Notes: generated by a model from the sequence alone, not told the origin. A DNA stretch of 64,000 nucleotides from 2-12-FULL-60-25 sp041650955 (GCA_041650955.1 JBAZKG010000001.1:248001-312000), one strand, 5' to 3'; shown: positions 8,671 through 17,505, counted from the first letter of the stretch. Made by a program: numbers and translations.

Positions 8671-9888
8671 ATGCATTTGCGCGATCTTGTCACCGTTTCC
8701 GTTGGAAGTTTGCGCCGCTCAATCGGACGCACCTTGCTCTCCATGCTCGGAATCGTTATTGGAATCGCTTCGGTGATTCTTGTTCTTTCGATTGGCCAGG
8801 CTGCACAAGGATATATTTTAAATCAAATTAATTCACTCGGATCCAACCTTTTGTTTGTTGAGAGCGGACAGCCGCTGCAAAACGGCGGAACGCCGAGCCC
8901 GATCGTGAAAGAGGTGATTAAAGAAAAAGACTATAAAGACATCATTCGGCAGTCATGGATTGAAAAGTCGGCGGCAATCGTTCTCAAGCAAGATTCAGTG
9001 ACCTCGAACGGACAAACGATGAATATCAGCGTTTGGGGAACGAGCCATGATGATCAAAGCTTGTTTGATACGAAACTAATTTCTGGTATTTTTTTGACAA
9101 AAGATGACGTTGACGCGCGGTCTCGTGTTGCTATTTTGGGGTATAGCGTCGCACAAAAGTTGTTCGGATTTGACGATCCGGTAGGGAAATCGGTAAAGGT
9201 GAATACGACCAGCTATCATGTTATTGGCGTCGCGGGTAAGGTCGGCACTCGTTTTGGGCAGGATATGGACAAGATGATTTACGTCCCATATACGGCCGCG
9301 ATGGATGCATACGGATTGGAAACCATTATGGAAATCATCGTGAAGCCGACGATTCCTTCAAATCAAGCCGTTATTCATATTCAGGATATTATCCGTGAAA
9401 ATCATAATATAACGGATCCGAAAAAAGATGATTTTCGCGTTGTGACCCAGGAAGATGCAATAAAGATTACAACACAAGTCATTGGCGTGCTACAGCTTTT
9501 TCTTTCCGCCGTCGCGGCAATTTCATTGGTCGTCGGCGGAATCGGTATTATGAACATTATGTACGTATCCGTTACGGAACGAACACGGGAAATAGGCTTA
9601 CGAAAGTCACTGGGCGCAAAACAATCAAATATTCAGGCGCAATTTTTGATGGAAGCTATTTTTCTTACGACAATCGGAGGTATTATTGGAACGCTGCTCG
9701 GAGTCGCTTTGACGTGGATTGCAATTCAAATCATTCTGCACTACCAGACTGGCTGGAGTTTTACGCTCTCTCCACAAGGAATCTTATGGGGCGTCGGCGT
9801 GTCTATGGGCACCGGATTGATCTTTGGATATTTTCCTGCAAGGCGTGCGGCCGCGCTTCATCCGATTGAAGCATTGCGGTATGAATAG
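8671..9888 (+). CDS. MacB-type ABC permease 1
   Basis: FtsX/MacB-family permease: one N-terminal membrane helix (LLSMLGIVIGIASVILVLSI, about 24-43), a large extracytoplasmic MacB-PCD domain (about 50-270), then three C-terminal helices with the typical GGIGIMNIMYVSVTERTREIG cytoplasmic turn and PARRAA near the end. The next gene is a paralogue with the same architecture, so the exporter may be a heterodimer. Family members export peptides, lipids or lipoproteins; the cargo is unknown here. Confidence 0.9.
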   Translation: MHLRDLVTVSVGSLRRSIGRTLLSMLGIVIGIASVILVLSIGQAAQGYILNQINSLGSNLLFVESGQPLQNGGTPSPIVKEVIKEKDYKDIIRQSWIEKSAAIVLKQDSVTSNGQTMNISVWGTSHDDQSLFDTKLISGIFLTKDDVDARSRVAILGYSVAQKLFGFDDPVGKSVKVNTTSYHVIGVAGKVGTRFGQDMDKMIYVPYTAAMDAYGLETIMEIIVKPTIPSNQAVIHIQDIIRENHNITDPKKDDFRVVTQEDAIKITTQVIGVLQLFLSAVAAISLVVGGIGIMNIMYVSVTERTREIGLRKSLGAKQSNIQAQFLMEAIFLTTIGGIIGTLLGVALTWIAIQIILHYQTGWSFTLSPQGILWGVGVSMGTGLIFGYFPARRAAALHPIEALRYE

Positions 9889-9890
9889 AT

Positions 9891-9971
9891 TGGTACGTGG
9901 TTGCGTGGTTGCGTAGTTGCGTAGGAAGATCCCCCTACGCAACCACGCAACCACGTAACGACGCAACTTCT
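9891..9971. repeat. Hairpin element family H
   Basis: Inverted repeat of the word gttgcgtg/cacgcaac separating the two permease genes; only copy of this word family seen in the window. Confidence 0.8.
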
Positions 9972-9973
9972 TC

Positions 9974-11209
9974 ATGAACCTCATCGAAACAATTCCAATT
10001 GCTCTGAAGAGTTTGACTCGTTCAAAGGGTCGAACGTTTTTGACCATGCTTGGGATTGTTATTGGCATCACTTCCGTCATCATGATGCTTTCATTGGGAC
10101 GTGCGGCGCAACAGTTCATTCTTTCTCAAGTTGCTTCTCTTGGTTCGGATCTTGTGTATGTACAAAACGGAAAAGGGGATGATACGGTCGGAGGCGGACC
10201 TGATCCGTTATTAAAACAATCACTCACGTACAATGATTATCGAGACTTGAAATCAAAATCCTGGGTGAAAGCTGTTGAAGCGATTGCGATCGGGCAGGAA
10301 TTGGTGACATTCGGCGGTACGAGCAAGTTCTACCAGGTATTCGGGAGCGCGCCAGATGCGACTGTCATATACAGTTCAGCTGTTGCCGACGGAAGATATA
10401 TCAATAGCGACGATATTTCACAAAATGCGCGCGTTGCCGTCATTGGATCTGAAGTCGCTACGGATTTGTTTGGCGCCGAGGAACCCGTTGGCCAGAGAAT
10501 TAAAATTGGGAATTATACGTATCGCGTCATCGGCGTGATGGCAAAGGGAGGTACCAGATTTTTTTCAAGCGTGAATACGCAAATCTATCTGCCGATAACA
10601 ACTCAACTTCAGGCAGCAGGAACGAAGTATCTCACATTCTTGATCGTGAAAACCAATCTTGGAAGCGTCTCCCAAGCGAAAAACGAAATTCTTCTTGCCA
10701 TGCGGGCGGCGCATAATCTTGATAATCCGGAAGGAAAACTCTCAAAAGACGATTTTCGCATAACAACTCAGGAAGACGCGCAAAAAAATGCGGCGACAAT
10801 CGGAACGATTTTACAGATCCTTCTCGGCTCTGTTGCTGCGATCTCGCTTATCGTCGGAGGAATCGGCATTATGAATATTATGTACGTAACCGTGACGGAA
10901 CGTACGCGCGAAATCGGCCTACGCAAGTCGCTCGGGGCAAAACAAAAAGATATTCTTGCGCAGTTTTTAATTGAAGCGCTCTTTTTGACTTTTATCGGCG
11001 GGATCATCGGCATTCTCTTTGGTGTCGGTTTTACCTATATCGGAGTTCTTATTCTTCGTCAGATCCAAGGGGAATGGGCTTTCTTAACTCCTTGGGACGC
11101 CATTCTTCTTGCTGTAACCGTCTCTGCGGCCATTGGAATCGCATTCGGGTATCTTCCTGCCCGTCGGGCGGCCAAGATGAATCCGATTGATGCTCTAAGG
11201 CATGAATAG
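9974..11209 (+). CDS. MacB-type ABC permease 2
   Basis: Paralogue of the preceding permease: N-terminal helix (FLTMLGIVIGITSVIMMLSL), MacB-PCD extracytoplasmic domain, three C-terminal helices, the same GGIGIMNIMYVTVTERTREIG turn, and a PARRAA ending. The two proteins match in long blocks, so this is a tandem duplication. It has no ATPase of its own and must share the one upstream. The stop codon TAG sits on the edge of a family A hairpin. Substrate unknown. Confidence 0.9.
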   Translation: MNLIETIPIALKSLTRSKGRTFLTMLGIVIGITSVIMMLSLGRAAQQFILSQVASLGSDLVYVQNGKGDDTVGGGPDPLLKQSLTYNDYRDLKSKSWVKAVEAIAIGQELVTFGGTSKFYQVFGSAPDATVIYSSAVADGRYINSDDISQNARVAVIGSEVATDLFGAEEPVGQRIKIGNYTYRVIGVMAKGGTRFFSSVNTQIYLPITTQLQAAGTKYLTFLIVKTNLGSVSQAKNEILLAMRAAHNLDNPEGKLSKDDFRITTQEDAQKNAATIGTILQILLGSVAAISLIVGGIGIMNIMYVTVTERTREIGLRKSLGAKQKDILAQFLIEALFLTFIGGIIGILFGVGFTYIGVLILRQIQGEWAFLTPWDAILLAVTVSAAIGIAFGYLPARRAAKMNPIDALRHE

Positions 11210-11295
11210 GCCATTAGGGAACTAGGCCACTAAGCCACTAGGGGAATTGCATTTTCTTCCCCCTAGTGGCTTAGTGGCCTAGTTCCCTAATGGCC
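11209..11295. repeat. Hairpin element family A (copy A2)
   Basis: Inverted repeat of gccactaRg words, loop gaattgcattttcttc, starting in the stop codon of permease 2. Loop and arms match copy A6 (62274) in the same orientation. Confidence 0.9.
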
Positions 11296-11365
11296 TGCTG
11301 TTCTATCTGGGAATTTACCTCCTCTCGAGCTATACTATATTCCATAACCTATCAATATACCCCCT

Positions 11366-11731
11366 ATGTCCAAATCTAAATTAGGAAAAGGTCTTGTTGT
11401 CGGTGCTTTGTTCGGCATCGCGGCAGGAATTTACATGGCTTCCAAAGAAGGGAAGCAACTTGCTGATCGTTTAAAGAAACAGGCAGGTGAAATCGAAAAG
11501 CGCATTCGTACTGAACTGAAGAAAAACAAGAAGATGTCACAAAGTGCCTATAACGATGCGATCAATACCGTTCTTGCCTATTATGTCAAGTCAAAAAAGA
11601 TCGCAAAAACGGAATTGCCTGACTTGCGGAATTACCTTCTTGGCAAATGGGATCTCGTGAAAGAAGAGATTGCGGAAGTTCCGAAAGAACAAGCGTCGAA
11701 GAAAGCAAAAAAGGCAAAGCGCCGAAAATAA
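11366..11731 (+). CDS. YtxH-like small membrane-anchored protein
   Basis: 121 residues with one N-terminal glycine-rich hydrophobic helix (GLVVGALFGIAAGIYMAS, about 9-26) followed by KEGK, the layout of YtxH-domain proteins. The rest is a charged helical segment with a Lys-rich tail (KKAKKAKRRK). YtxH proteins are stress-linked in Bacillus but their activity is unknown. It is transcribed alone between two hairpin elements. Family resemblance is moderate; no function is claimed. Confidence 0.65.
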   Translation: MSKSKLGKGLVVGALFGIAAGIYMASKEGKQLADRLKKQAGEIEKRIRTELKKNKKMSQSAYNDAINTVLAYYVKSKKIAKTELPDLRNYLLGKWDLVKEEIAEVPKEQASKKAKKAKRRK

Positions 11732-11742
11732 AAGTTAATATA

Positions 11743-11803
11743 AGTCCGCAGTCCGCAGTCCACAGACGTGAGCCATCGGACTGTAGTCTGTGGACTGTGG
11801 ACT
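11743..11803. repeat. Hairpin element family C (copy C1)
   Basis: Inverted repeat of gtccacag/ctgtggac words between the YtxH-like gene and the next start. Its inner part (catcggactgt) resembles that of copy C7 at 60508. Confidence 0.88.
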
Positions 11804-11807
11804 TATT

Positions 11808-12452
11808 ATGAAACGCTGGCTCCCAATTTTTCTCCTTGCGATGACAACCATCATCGCTGGTTGGGGCTGTACGAAAAAGACAACGCAGCAATTCGTACCA
11901 GCTCCTTCATCTTCTGCTACCTCAACTGTCGCACCGAATGCGGCAGGCGGAACGGCTTCAACAGGTAATATGCCGGCAACGGTGACGCCTGAAATGAACA
12001 CGGAAACGCTTGTAAAAGCGCTTCCGGATGATGGAGTATTGCCGGGATATCAGAGCGCCGTTCCTGAAGAAAAGAAAAATCCTGTCCCACTGCCTGACGG
12101 AACAAAGGCTGAATATACAACACTTGTTAAAATATTTACGACTTCGACACAGGATTCAACGCGCGTCGTGAGCGTTTCCATAACAGATACGCGCGGACTG
12201 CCGGTCCTAACGGCGTTTCTTGATTCATACGCGCCGTACCTGAATGATTCCGGATACCGGAAAAAGATAGATGTATCAGATCAAGCGTGGATAACCTATA
12301 CGAATGACCCGACGGGCGGACCGGATGGTTTTGGGAACGTTACCATGCTCCTCAATAATCGTTTTCTCATCCAGATCGACGGTAACAAAGGCGTCACAGC
12401 AGAAACGCTTCAACTCGCCGCCTCTAGCGTTCATCAAGACGCGCTCCGATGA
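11808..12452 (+). CDS. Putative lipoprotein of unknown function
   Basis: 214 residues from the Met at 11808. An upstream in-frame ATG at 11790 lies inside a repeat and is not credible. MKRW is followed by a hydrophobic stretch and a lipobox IAGWGC near residue 20, so it should be lipidated and displayed outside the membrane. A Thr/Ala/Ser-rich linker (about 30-60) leads to a globular domain without a recognised motif. Such tethered proteins are common in CPR genomes. Function unknown. Confidence 0.7.
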   Translation: MKRWLPIFLLAMTTIIAGWGCTKKTTQQFVPAPSSSATSTVAPNAAGGTASTGNMPATVTPEMNTETLVKALPDDGVLPGYQSAVPEEKKNPVPLPDGTKAEYTTLVKIFTTSTQDSTRVVSVSITDTRGLPVLTAFLDSYAPYLNDSGYRKKIDVSDQAWITYTNDPTGGPDGFGNVTMLLNNRFLIQIDGNKGVTAETLQLAASSVHQDALR

Positions 12453-12461
12453 TTTCTTACA

Positions 12462-12496
12462 CCTAGTGGCTTAGTGGCCTAGTTCCTTAATGGCCT
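12462..12496. repeat. Half element of family A (copy A3)
   Basis: Only the right arm (ctagtggcttagtggcctag words) is present, with no matching left arm. It may be a decayed or truncated element. Confidence 0.75.
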
Positions 12497-12504
12497 ATCC
12501 CTGC

Positions 12505-12939
12505 ATGAGTAACACCGACATCCTGCGCAAGAATGAAAAACAGCTGTTGCCAGCAGGATATTCAAGCGACCATGTTTTTGATATCGTCATTGGAGACTAC
12601 CGCGGTACCGCAGAAGTAGACGGTTTCAATTCTGAAACACGGGATGCAATAGAGATCTGTTTCAGCGAAACGGAAGGCTCTTCACCAAAACCCGGACAGA
12701 AACGCAAATTAGCCAGTGATGTCTTGAAACTCATTTTCTTAAAAGACCTTGGTCTCATCAATCGAGGCAGAGTTTATCTTACAAGCGTTGAACTCTACAC
12801 ATGGTGCCAACAATCAGGCTCATGGCTGAACGCCGCCCGGACGAAATATGGGATTACAGTCGAACTCAAGTCCCTCCCAAAGGCCTCGCGCAAACAAGTC
12901 AAACACGCTTTATCAAAGGCAAGAATGGAACAGCATTAA
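12505..12939 (+). CDS. Hypothetical protein
   Basis: 144 residues from the Met at 12505; the alternative Met at 12490 is encoded by the repeat arm. It shows spaced acidic residues (DIVIGDY, AEVDG, AIEI) followed by a Lys/Arg-rich helix, an arrangement that loosely recalls a PD-(D/E)XK nuclease core, but no certain motif. A Trp/Cys-containing segment and a basic C-terminus follow. Not recognised; the nuclease idea is weak. Confidence 0.5.
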   Translation: MSNTDILRKNEKQLLPAGYSSDHVFDIVIGDYRGTAEVDGFNSETRDAIEICFSETEGSSPKPGQKRKLASDVLKLIFLKDLGLINRGRVYLTSVELYTWCQQSGSWLNAARTKYGITVELKSLPKASRKQVKHALSKARMEQH

Positions 12940-12979
12940 GCTTTTTTCGCTCAATATAGAGCCGATTTATACGTATATA

Positions 12980-13000
12980 GTCTACTTGACAAAAGTAGAC
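12980..13000. promoter_or_regulatory. Inverted repeat over the -35 box
   Basis: gtctac-(9 nt)-gtagac surrounds the TTGACA box of the next promoter, a position that would let a bound repressor block RNA polymerase. Operator function is inferred. Confidence 0.45.
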
Positions 13001-13014
13001 TTTTGTGTTATATT
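12986..13014 (+). promoter_or_regulatory. Promoter of the bL12-like orphan
   Basis: TTGACA at 12986-12991, 17-bp spacer, TATATT at 13009-13014. The leader includes a small hairpin (actgcc/ggcagt, 13034-13054). Confidence 0.8.
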
Positions 13015-13083
13015 TAAAATCTAAAGATTAACAACTGCCTGATATATTGGCAGTGAAAACACTCAAAACAACGGAGACAAACA

Positions 13084-13425
13084 ATGTCACAAACTCTATC
13101 TGAACAAGTACTTTCACTACCCACAGCAGACCTCGTTGACTTACAGAGTAAAATTCAACATATACTCCTTTTGAGGTCTCGAAAAAGCATCCTTTCTGTA
13201 GACTTACGTCATTACGGGGAGTCAAATAAGGTCCCGGTCATTAAATTGTTGCGTCAAGTGACATATTTGGGACTGAAAGATCTAAAAGATACCGTTGAAA
13301 GGAGGGGACAGGAATCATTCGAGATTCAACCGTATGATATTCAAGGCACGACCATATTTGACATCCAACGCGACTTGGAGCAATACGGATGTTATACGGT
13401 CCTCACGCCAATCGTTGACTCGTAG
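13084..13425 (+). CDS. Ribosomal protein bL12 C-terminal-domain-like protein
   Basis: 113 residues. The segment KVPVIKLLRQVTYLGLKDLKDTVE (positions about 50-73) follows the alpha-turn-alpha core of the bL12 C-terminal domain, the surface that recruits translation GTPases. The N-terminal 38 residues form a different helical piece, and the flexible Ala-rich hinge of genuine bL12 is absent. It is therefore probably a paralogue, not the stalk protein itself. It stands alone with a strong promoter, a leader hairpin and a terminator. Its role is unknown; a decoy or regulator of GTPase recruitment is only a guess. Confidence 0.65.
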   Translation: MSQTLSEQVLSLPTADLVDLQSKIQHILLLRSRKSILSVDLRHYGESNKVPVIKLLRQVTYLGLKDLKDTVERRGQESFEIQPYDIQGTTIFDIQRDLEQYGCYTVLTPIVDS

Positions 13426-13443
13426 AGTCTACAACGAAAAACA

Positions 13444-13473
13444 CCACCCGACGCAAATGCTTGCGCCGGGTGG
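13444..13473. terminator. Hairpin between convergent genes
   Basis: Strong stem ccacccg-a-cgcaa / ttgcg-c-cgggtgg between the bL12-like gene and the end of clpB. The T-tract is poor, so termination strength is uncertain. Confidence 0.55.
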
Positions 13474-13504
13474 AATTGTATTTGGACGACGTGGGACGTC
13501 GCCA

Positions 13505-16144
13505 CTACGCTTTAAACGTCACCTTGTCTTTCACGACATCTGCAACAACAACTCCATTCTCTTCGATTTCTCCGCTCACGATTTTCATTGCAAGCGGGTC
13601 TAAAATCAATTCTTGGATGACACGTTTGAGCGGACGCGCGCCATACGATGGATCATACCCTTTTTCAGCAAGAAGCGTATGCAGCTTTTTCGTAAAGGTG
13701 ATGGCAATCTTTTTTTGTTTCAGGCGGTCTGCGACGAGTGTCAACTGGAGATCGACGATATGAGAAAGCTGTTCTTTCGAGAGAGCTTCGAAGACAACAA
13801 TTTCATCAATGCGGTTCAAAAATTCCGGGCGGAAATGATCGCGCAACATGGGAAGGATGCGATCGCGCATCGACGTTGATGCGTCTTTTTCTGCACCGTC
13901 TTTAAATCCGATTTCTTGCCGCGTTGTTCCCCAATCCAAAATCATGTCAGAGCCGATATTCGACGTCATGATAATGATCGTATTCTTGAATGATACAGCG
14001 CGGCCTTTTCCATCTGTCAGACGTCCATCATCCAGTACTTGGAGGAGAGAATTAAAAATATCCGGATGCGCTTTTTCGACTTCGTCAAATAAGACGACCG
14101 AGTACGGTCGGCGGCGGATTTTTTCCGTTAACTGACCGCCTTCGTCATATCCGACATAGCCAGGAGGGGATCCGATGAGCCGTGCGATCGCATGCTTTTC
14201 CATATACTCGGACATGTCGACGCGTATCACCGCATCTTCATCATTGAACATGGTTTCTGCAAGCGCTTTTGCAAGTTCCGTCTTTCCAACACCCGTCGGG
14301 CCAAGGAAAAGGAATGATCCAATCGGTTTCTTTTCTTCGGATATGCCGGCGCGTGAGCGTCGAAGGGCATTCGCAACGGCTTTGACAGCTTCATCTTGAC
14401 CAATCACTCGCTTATGGAGCTCTTCTTCCAGATGCGCGAGCTTTTCCGTTTCGCTCTTTAACATTCGTCCTGCCGGAATGCCCGTCCATCGTGCAACAAC
14501 GCCTGCGATATCTTCTTCGGTAACAGCATCTTTTAGCAAGCCGCGTTTTCCCTGCATTGCTTTCAGCTTTGCGTCTCCATCAAGCAACTTTTGCTCAAGG
14601 CTTGGTAATTTTCCATACCGAAGTTCCGACGCCTTTTCAAGGTCTCCGCGCCGTTCCGCGACCTCTGCTTCGCTCTTCACAGCCTCAATCTCTTTCTTCA
14701 ACGATCCATTCTCACGAACAGCCTCTTGCTCTGCCGTCCATGCGAGTTCAAGCCGATGAGCGTCCTCGGATATCTCCGCGAGACGTTTTTCGATGACTTC
14801 AAGACGCTCTTTTGATTCTTTATCGTCTTCTTTGGATATCGCGCGCTTTTCAATTTCAAGTTTGGTTATCTCGCGCTTCAGCTTATCCAACTCTTCCGGC
14901 TGGGATTCCACCTGCATCTTGAGCGCCGCGGCCGCTTCATCGATGAGATCAACGGCTTTATCCGGCAAGAATCGATCCGCGATATATCTGCTCGACAATT
15001 CAACGGCCGATATAATTGCCGCGTCTGTGATGCGAATCCCATGATGCGTTTCGTACTTATCCTTAATTCCGCGCAGAATGGCAATTGCGTCATCAACCGA
15101 AGGTTCATTCACGTAAATTGGCTGGAAACGACGTTCGAACGCAGAATCCTTTTCAATATATTTTTGATATTCTTTGAGCGTTGTTGCTCCAATGGTCCGC
15201 AATTCCCCGCGTGCGAGAGCGGGTTTGAGCATGTTCGACGCATCAAGGGACGACCCTTCGCCGGATGCGCCTGCGCCGACAAGAGTATGAAGCTCGTCGA
15301 TGAAAAGAAGGATCTTTCCGTTCGAACTTTCGATTTCTTTGATCACCGCTTTGAGCCGTTCTTCAAATTCGCCCCGAAACTTCGTCCCTGCTATCAAAGA
15401 ACCCAAATCAAGCGCGACGATTTCTCGGTCGCGCAATGTTTCTGGTACGTCATTGTCAACGATTCGCTTTGCAAGGCCTTCGACGATTGCTGTCTTCCCT
15501 GTGCCGGCTTCACCGATCAAGACTGGATTATTTTTTGTGCGCCGACTCAACACTTGTATCACGCGGCGAATTTCATCATCGCGTCCGATCACCGGATCAA
15601 GTTTGTCTTTCCGCGCAAGATCGGTAAGATTCTTCGTATATTTTTCCAGAGCTTGGTATTTTGTTTCCGGTTCCGGACTATCTGCAACTGTTGTTCCGCG
15701 GACATCTTTGAGCGCATTCAAAATTGCTTCCGGCGATACGTGAAAGCTTCGTAAGATGTCTGCCGCAGGATCTTTTGATTCGGCAATGGCGAGTAATATA
15801 TGTTCAGTCGAAACGTATGTATCTCCAAAACGATCTGCGATGATTTCAGCATATCCAAGCATCTCCGTAAGCGGCTGGGTCAAAAAAATCTGTCCGATTC
15901 CTCCTCCGCCAACAGCTACTTTTGGCATGCGCATGAGCGCCTGCTCAATCATTCCCTTAATCGACGGCGTATCAGCCTGAAGCTTCTTCAACACAGACGG
16001 AACCACACCATCTTCCTGATCGAGAAGGGCGTCGAGCAGATGCATGGCATCAATCGCTTGCTGTCCATTCGCATTTGCGATCACGCTTGCGCGCTGTATC
16101 GACTCCTGCGACTTGGCTGTAAAACGCTGGGGATTTGGAGGCAT
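13505..16144 (-). CDS. clpB: ATP-dependent disaggregase ClpB
   Basis: Hexameric AAA+ chaperone that extracts proteins from aggregates with DnaK. All domains are present in 879 residues: the N-terminal Clp_N repeats (about 1-150), NBD1 with Walker A GEAGTGKT (about 207) and LLFIDELHTLVG, a coiled-coil middle domain (about 400-530) with charged KLEIEKRAI-type heptads, and NBD2 with Walker A GPTGVGKTE (about 610) and the GAR-PLKR sensor-2 motif. The ClpX-type IGF loop is absent, so it is ClpB and not a ClpA/C protease partner. A CIRCE element upstream indicates HrcA heat-shock control. Confidence 0.97.
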   Translation of the reverse strand: MPPNPQRFTAKSQESIQRASVIANANGQQAIDAMHLLDALLDQEDGVVPSVLKKLQADTPSIKGMIEQALMRMPKVAVGGGGIGQIFLTQPLTEMLGYAEIIADRFGDTYVSTEHILLAIAESKDPAADILRSFHVSPEAILNALKDVRGTTVADSPEPETKYQALEKYTKNLTDLARKDKLDPVIGRDDEIRRVIQVLSRRTKNNPVLIGEAGTGKTAIVEGLAKRIVDNDVPETLRDREIVALDLGSLIAGTKFRGEFEERLKAVIKEIESSNGKILLFIDELHTLVGAGASGEGSSLDASNMLKPALARGELRTIGATTLKEYQKYIEKDSAFERRFQPIYVNEPSVDDAIAILRGIKDKYETHHGIRITDAAIISAVELSSRYIADRFLPDKAVDLIDEAAAALKMQVESQPEELDKLKREITKLEIEKRAISKEDDKESKERLEVIEKRLAEISEDAHRLELAWTAEQEAVRENGSLKKEIEAVKSEAEVAERRGDLEKASELRYGKLPSLEQKLLDGDAKLKAMQGKRGLLKDAVTEEDIAGVVARWTGIPAGRMLKSETEKLAHLEEELHKRVIGQDEAVKAVANALRRSRAGISEEKKPIGSFLFLGPTGVGKTELAKALAETMFNDEDAVIRVDMSEYMEKHAIARLIGSPPGYVGYDEGGQLTEKIRRRPYSVVLFDEVEKAHPDIFNSLLQVLDDGRLTDGKGRAVSFKNTIIIMTSNIGSDMILDWGTTRQEIGFKDGAEKDASTSMRDRILPMLRDHFRPEFLNRIDEIVVFEALSKEQLSHIVDLQLTLVADRLKQKKIAITFTKKLHTLLAEKGYDPSYGARPLKRVIQELILDPLAMKIVSGEIEENGVVVADVVKDKVTFKA

Positions 16145-16147
16145 AGG

Positions 16148-16194
16148 GAAGGTTTGTAGGACTGTAAGACAGTAGGTCTGTAGGTCTAAGATTG
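16148..16194. repeat. One-armed array of family I words
   Basis: gtaggactgtaagacagtag words as in the hairpin at 7845, but without a clear second arm. It lies in the clpB leader. Confidence 0.6.
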
Positions 16195-16219
16195 CCAGAA
16201 AGTATCGCTAATTTTATAT

Positions 16220-16246
16220 TTAGCAGTCTAACACAGAGAGTGCTAA
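16220..16246 (-). promoter_or_regulatory. CIRCE operator (HrcA site) upstream of clpB
   Basis: TTAGCAGTC, nine bases, GAGTGCTAA: the CIRCE inverted repeat with one change from the usual TTAGCACTC-N9-GAGTGCTAA. It lies 76 bp upstream of the clpB start. HrcA binding at CIRCE represses heat-shock genes in many bacteria. Confidence 0.88.
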
Positions 16247-16271
16247 AAAGGCAAGTCTGTAAAGCTAATCC

Positions 16272-16331
16272 AAAGTCCACAGTCCACAGACTTTGGTCCA
16301 CACGGACCGTAGTCTGTGGACTGTGGACTTT
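16272..16331. repeat. Hairpin element family C (copy C2)
   Basis: Inverted repeat of aaagtccacag/ctgtggacttt words between the divergent clpB and the next orphan gene. Confidence 0.88.
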
Positions 16332-16335
16332 CTTC

Positions 16336-16364
16336 TTGACTTTTTCTCCTTTTTCCTCTATACC
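16336..16364 (+). promoter_or_regulatory. Promoter of the 331-residue orphan
   Basis: TTGACT, 17-bp spacer, TATACC, directly after hairpin C2. Confidence 0.65.
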
Positions 16365-16401
16365 TACCTCGTTCGTCCGAACATTTACATAGGAGGTTTT
16401 C

Positions 16402-17397
16402 ATGACGGAAAACAAAGAGATGAGTACGAAGAAAATGCTTAAAATCCCCGGCGAAGGTGGAGCTTTGGCTCTCGTGAATATGCTACAACTGTTCAATCAG
16501 CTGTCGGGGGATCGTAAATCTGGGGATCATACAATTATTTCAGGCGTAGAGATATTCTTTCAAATGAAGGACTATCTTCAGACGGTTACTATACGGAAGA
16601 TGTTGATCGCTTTAACCGAGGAGAATTATGATACGCACGTTGGATGCATGTGCATTAATGAACTTATCGCGCGACATGATTATTCGTGGTTACTCGAGAC
16701 TGTTCCCCAAATGCGTGAAGACTTTTGTACGATGATCCTCGCCGATGAGACTTCCGATCCATTTGCACTTTCGAGAGTGATCGAAGTTTCAACGCAGCAA
16801 ATCAAACGACTTCAAGCGGCGCAAAGAATCATTGATAGTGGCATTCTGAATCCATTTCAATCACTCACACCGACAAGCGAGACCGCATGCAATGATCAAG
16901 GCCGTGCCATGCTACACGCCTATGTGCTTTCCGTGCCACATGAATTGCGAAACGAAATCGCCGAGCAATTTATCAGGCTATACGTGAACCGCAATCATGT
17001 ATTTGGACATGCACTCTCGTATGTTCTCAAAACGTGCGATGATGTCGTCATACGACATGCTATCGCAGAAGCGGCGCTTACACACGATCTTTCAATCGAA
17101 GTACTGGCGGATATCTTCATCCATGTTGAATCATGCCGTGAAATAGCATGGGAGAAGCTCGCACAGCGATTAAGATCAGAAGTCGCACGAGCGATCCGTG
17201 ATGAGCCAAAACCGCAGTTTCCCGATGAACCTATAGCGAGAAGAGAGCACAGAGAGTGGGATGAACACTATGGCGGTCCAATCGTTCGATCCACACAACG
17301 CGCTTTCGAATTCATTGTGTCAGCATCGTCTGAATTTGAACCTCGAATCAAAGAACTGGCGGAAGAAATCAAACTCGACCTTTCACGGAAGTACTGA
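16402..17397 (+). CDS. Hypothetical alpha-helical protein
   Basis: 331 residues, no signal peptide or membrane segment. The sequence is a succession of amphipathic helices with Leu/Ile/Ala heptads, compatible with a HEAT-like or other helical-repeat scaffold, but no family motif is recognised. The start is well supported: aggaggt lies 6 bases before the ATG. It forms a single-gene unit with its own promoter and a terminator at 17415. Function unknown. Confidence 0.7.
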   Translation: MTENKEMSTKKMLKIPGEGGALALVNMLQLFNQLSGDRKSGDHTIISGVEIFFQMKDYLQTVTIRKMLIALTEENYDTHVGCMCINELIARHDYSWLLETVPQMREDFCTMILADETSDPFALSRVIEVSTQQIKRLQAAQRIIDSGILNPFQSLTPTSETACNDQGRAMLHAYVLSVPHELRNEIAEQFIRLYVNRNHVFGHALSYVLKTCDDVVIRHAIAEAALTHDLSIEVLADIFIHVESCREIAWEKLAQRLRSEVARAIRDEPKPQFPDEPIARREHREWDEHYGGPIVRSTQRAFEFIVSASSEFEPRIKELAEEIKLDLSRKY

Positions 17398-17414
17398 TAA
17401 CTTCTTAATATCAT

Positions 17415-17447
17415 GCGGCGATACTCACTCGGGTATCGCCGCTTTTT
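17415..17447 (+). terminator. Intrinsic terminator
   Basis: Stem gcggcgatac/gtatcgccgc with an 8-nt loop and a TTTTT tail, 18 bp past the orphan stop codon. Confidence 0.88.
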
Positions 17448-17452
17448 CATAT

Positions 17453-17505
17453 AGTCCACGGTCCACAGACTTTGGTCCACGGACAGTAGTCTGTAGTCTG
17501 TGGAC
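17453..17505. repeat. Hairpin element family C (copy C3)
   Basis: Inverted repeat of gtccacrg/ctgtggac words between the terminator and the polyprenyl synthase promoter. Confidence 0.85.

Noticed and set aside
7845..9971. Hairpins I1 and H as terminators in the exporter operon
   Set aside because: No T-tract follows, and the genes on either side form one functional unit.
15041..15754. Antisense 237-codon ORF over clpB
   Set aside because: Shadow of the conserved NBD1 region of clpB; no similarity of its own.
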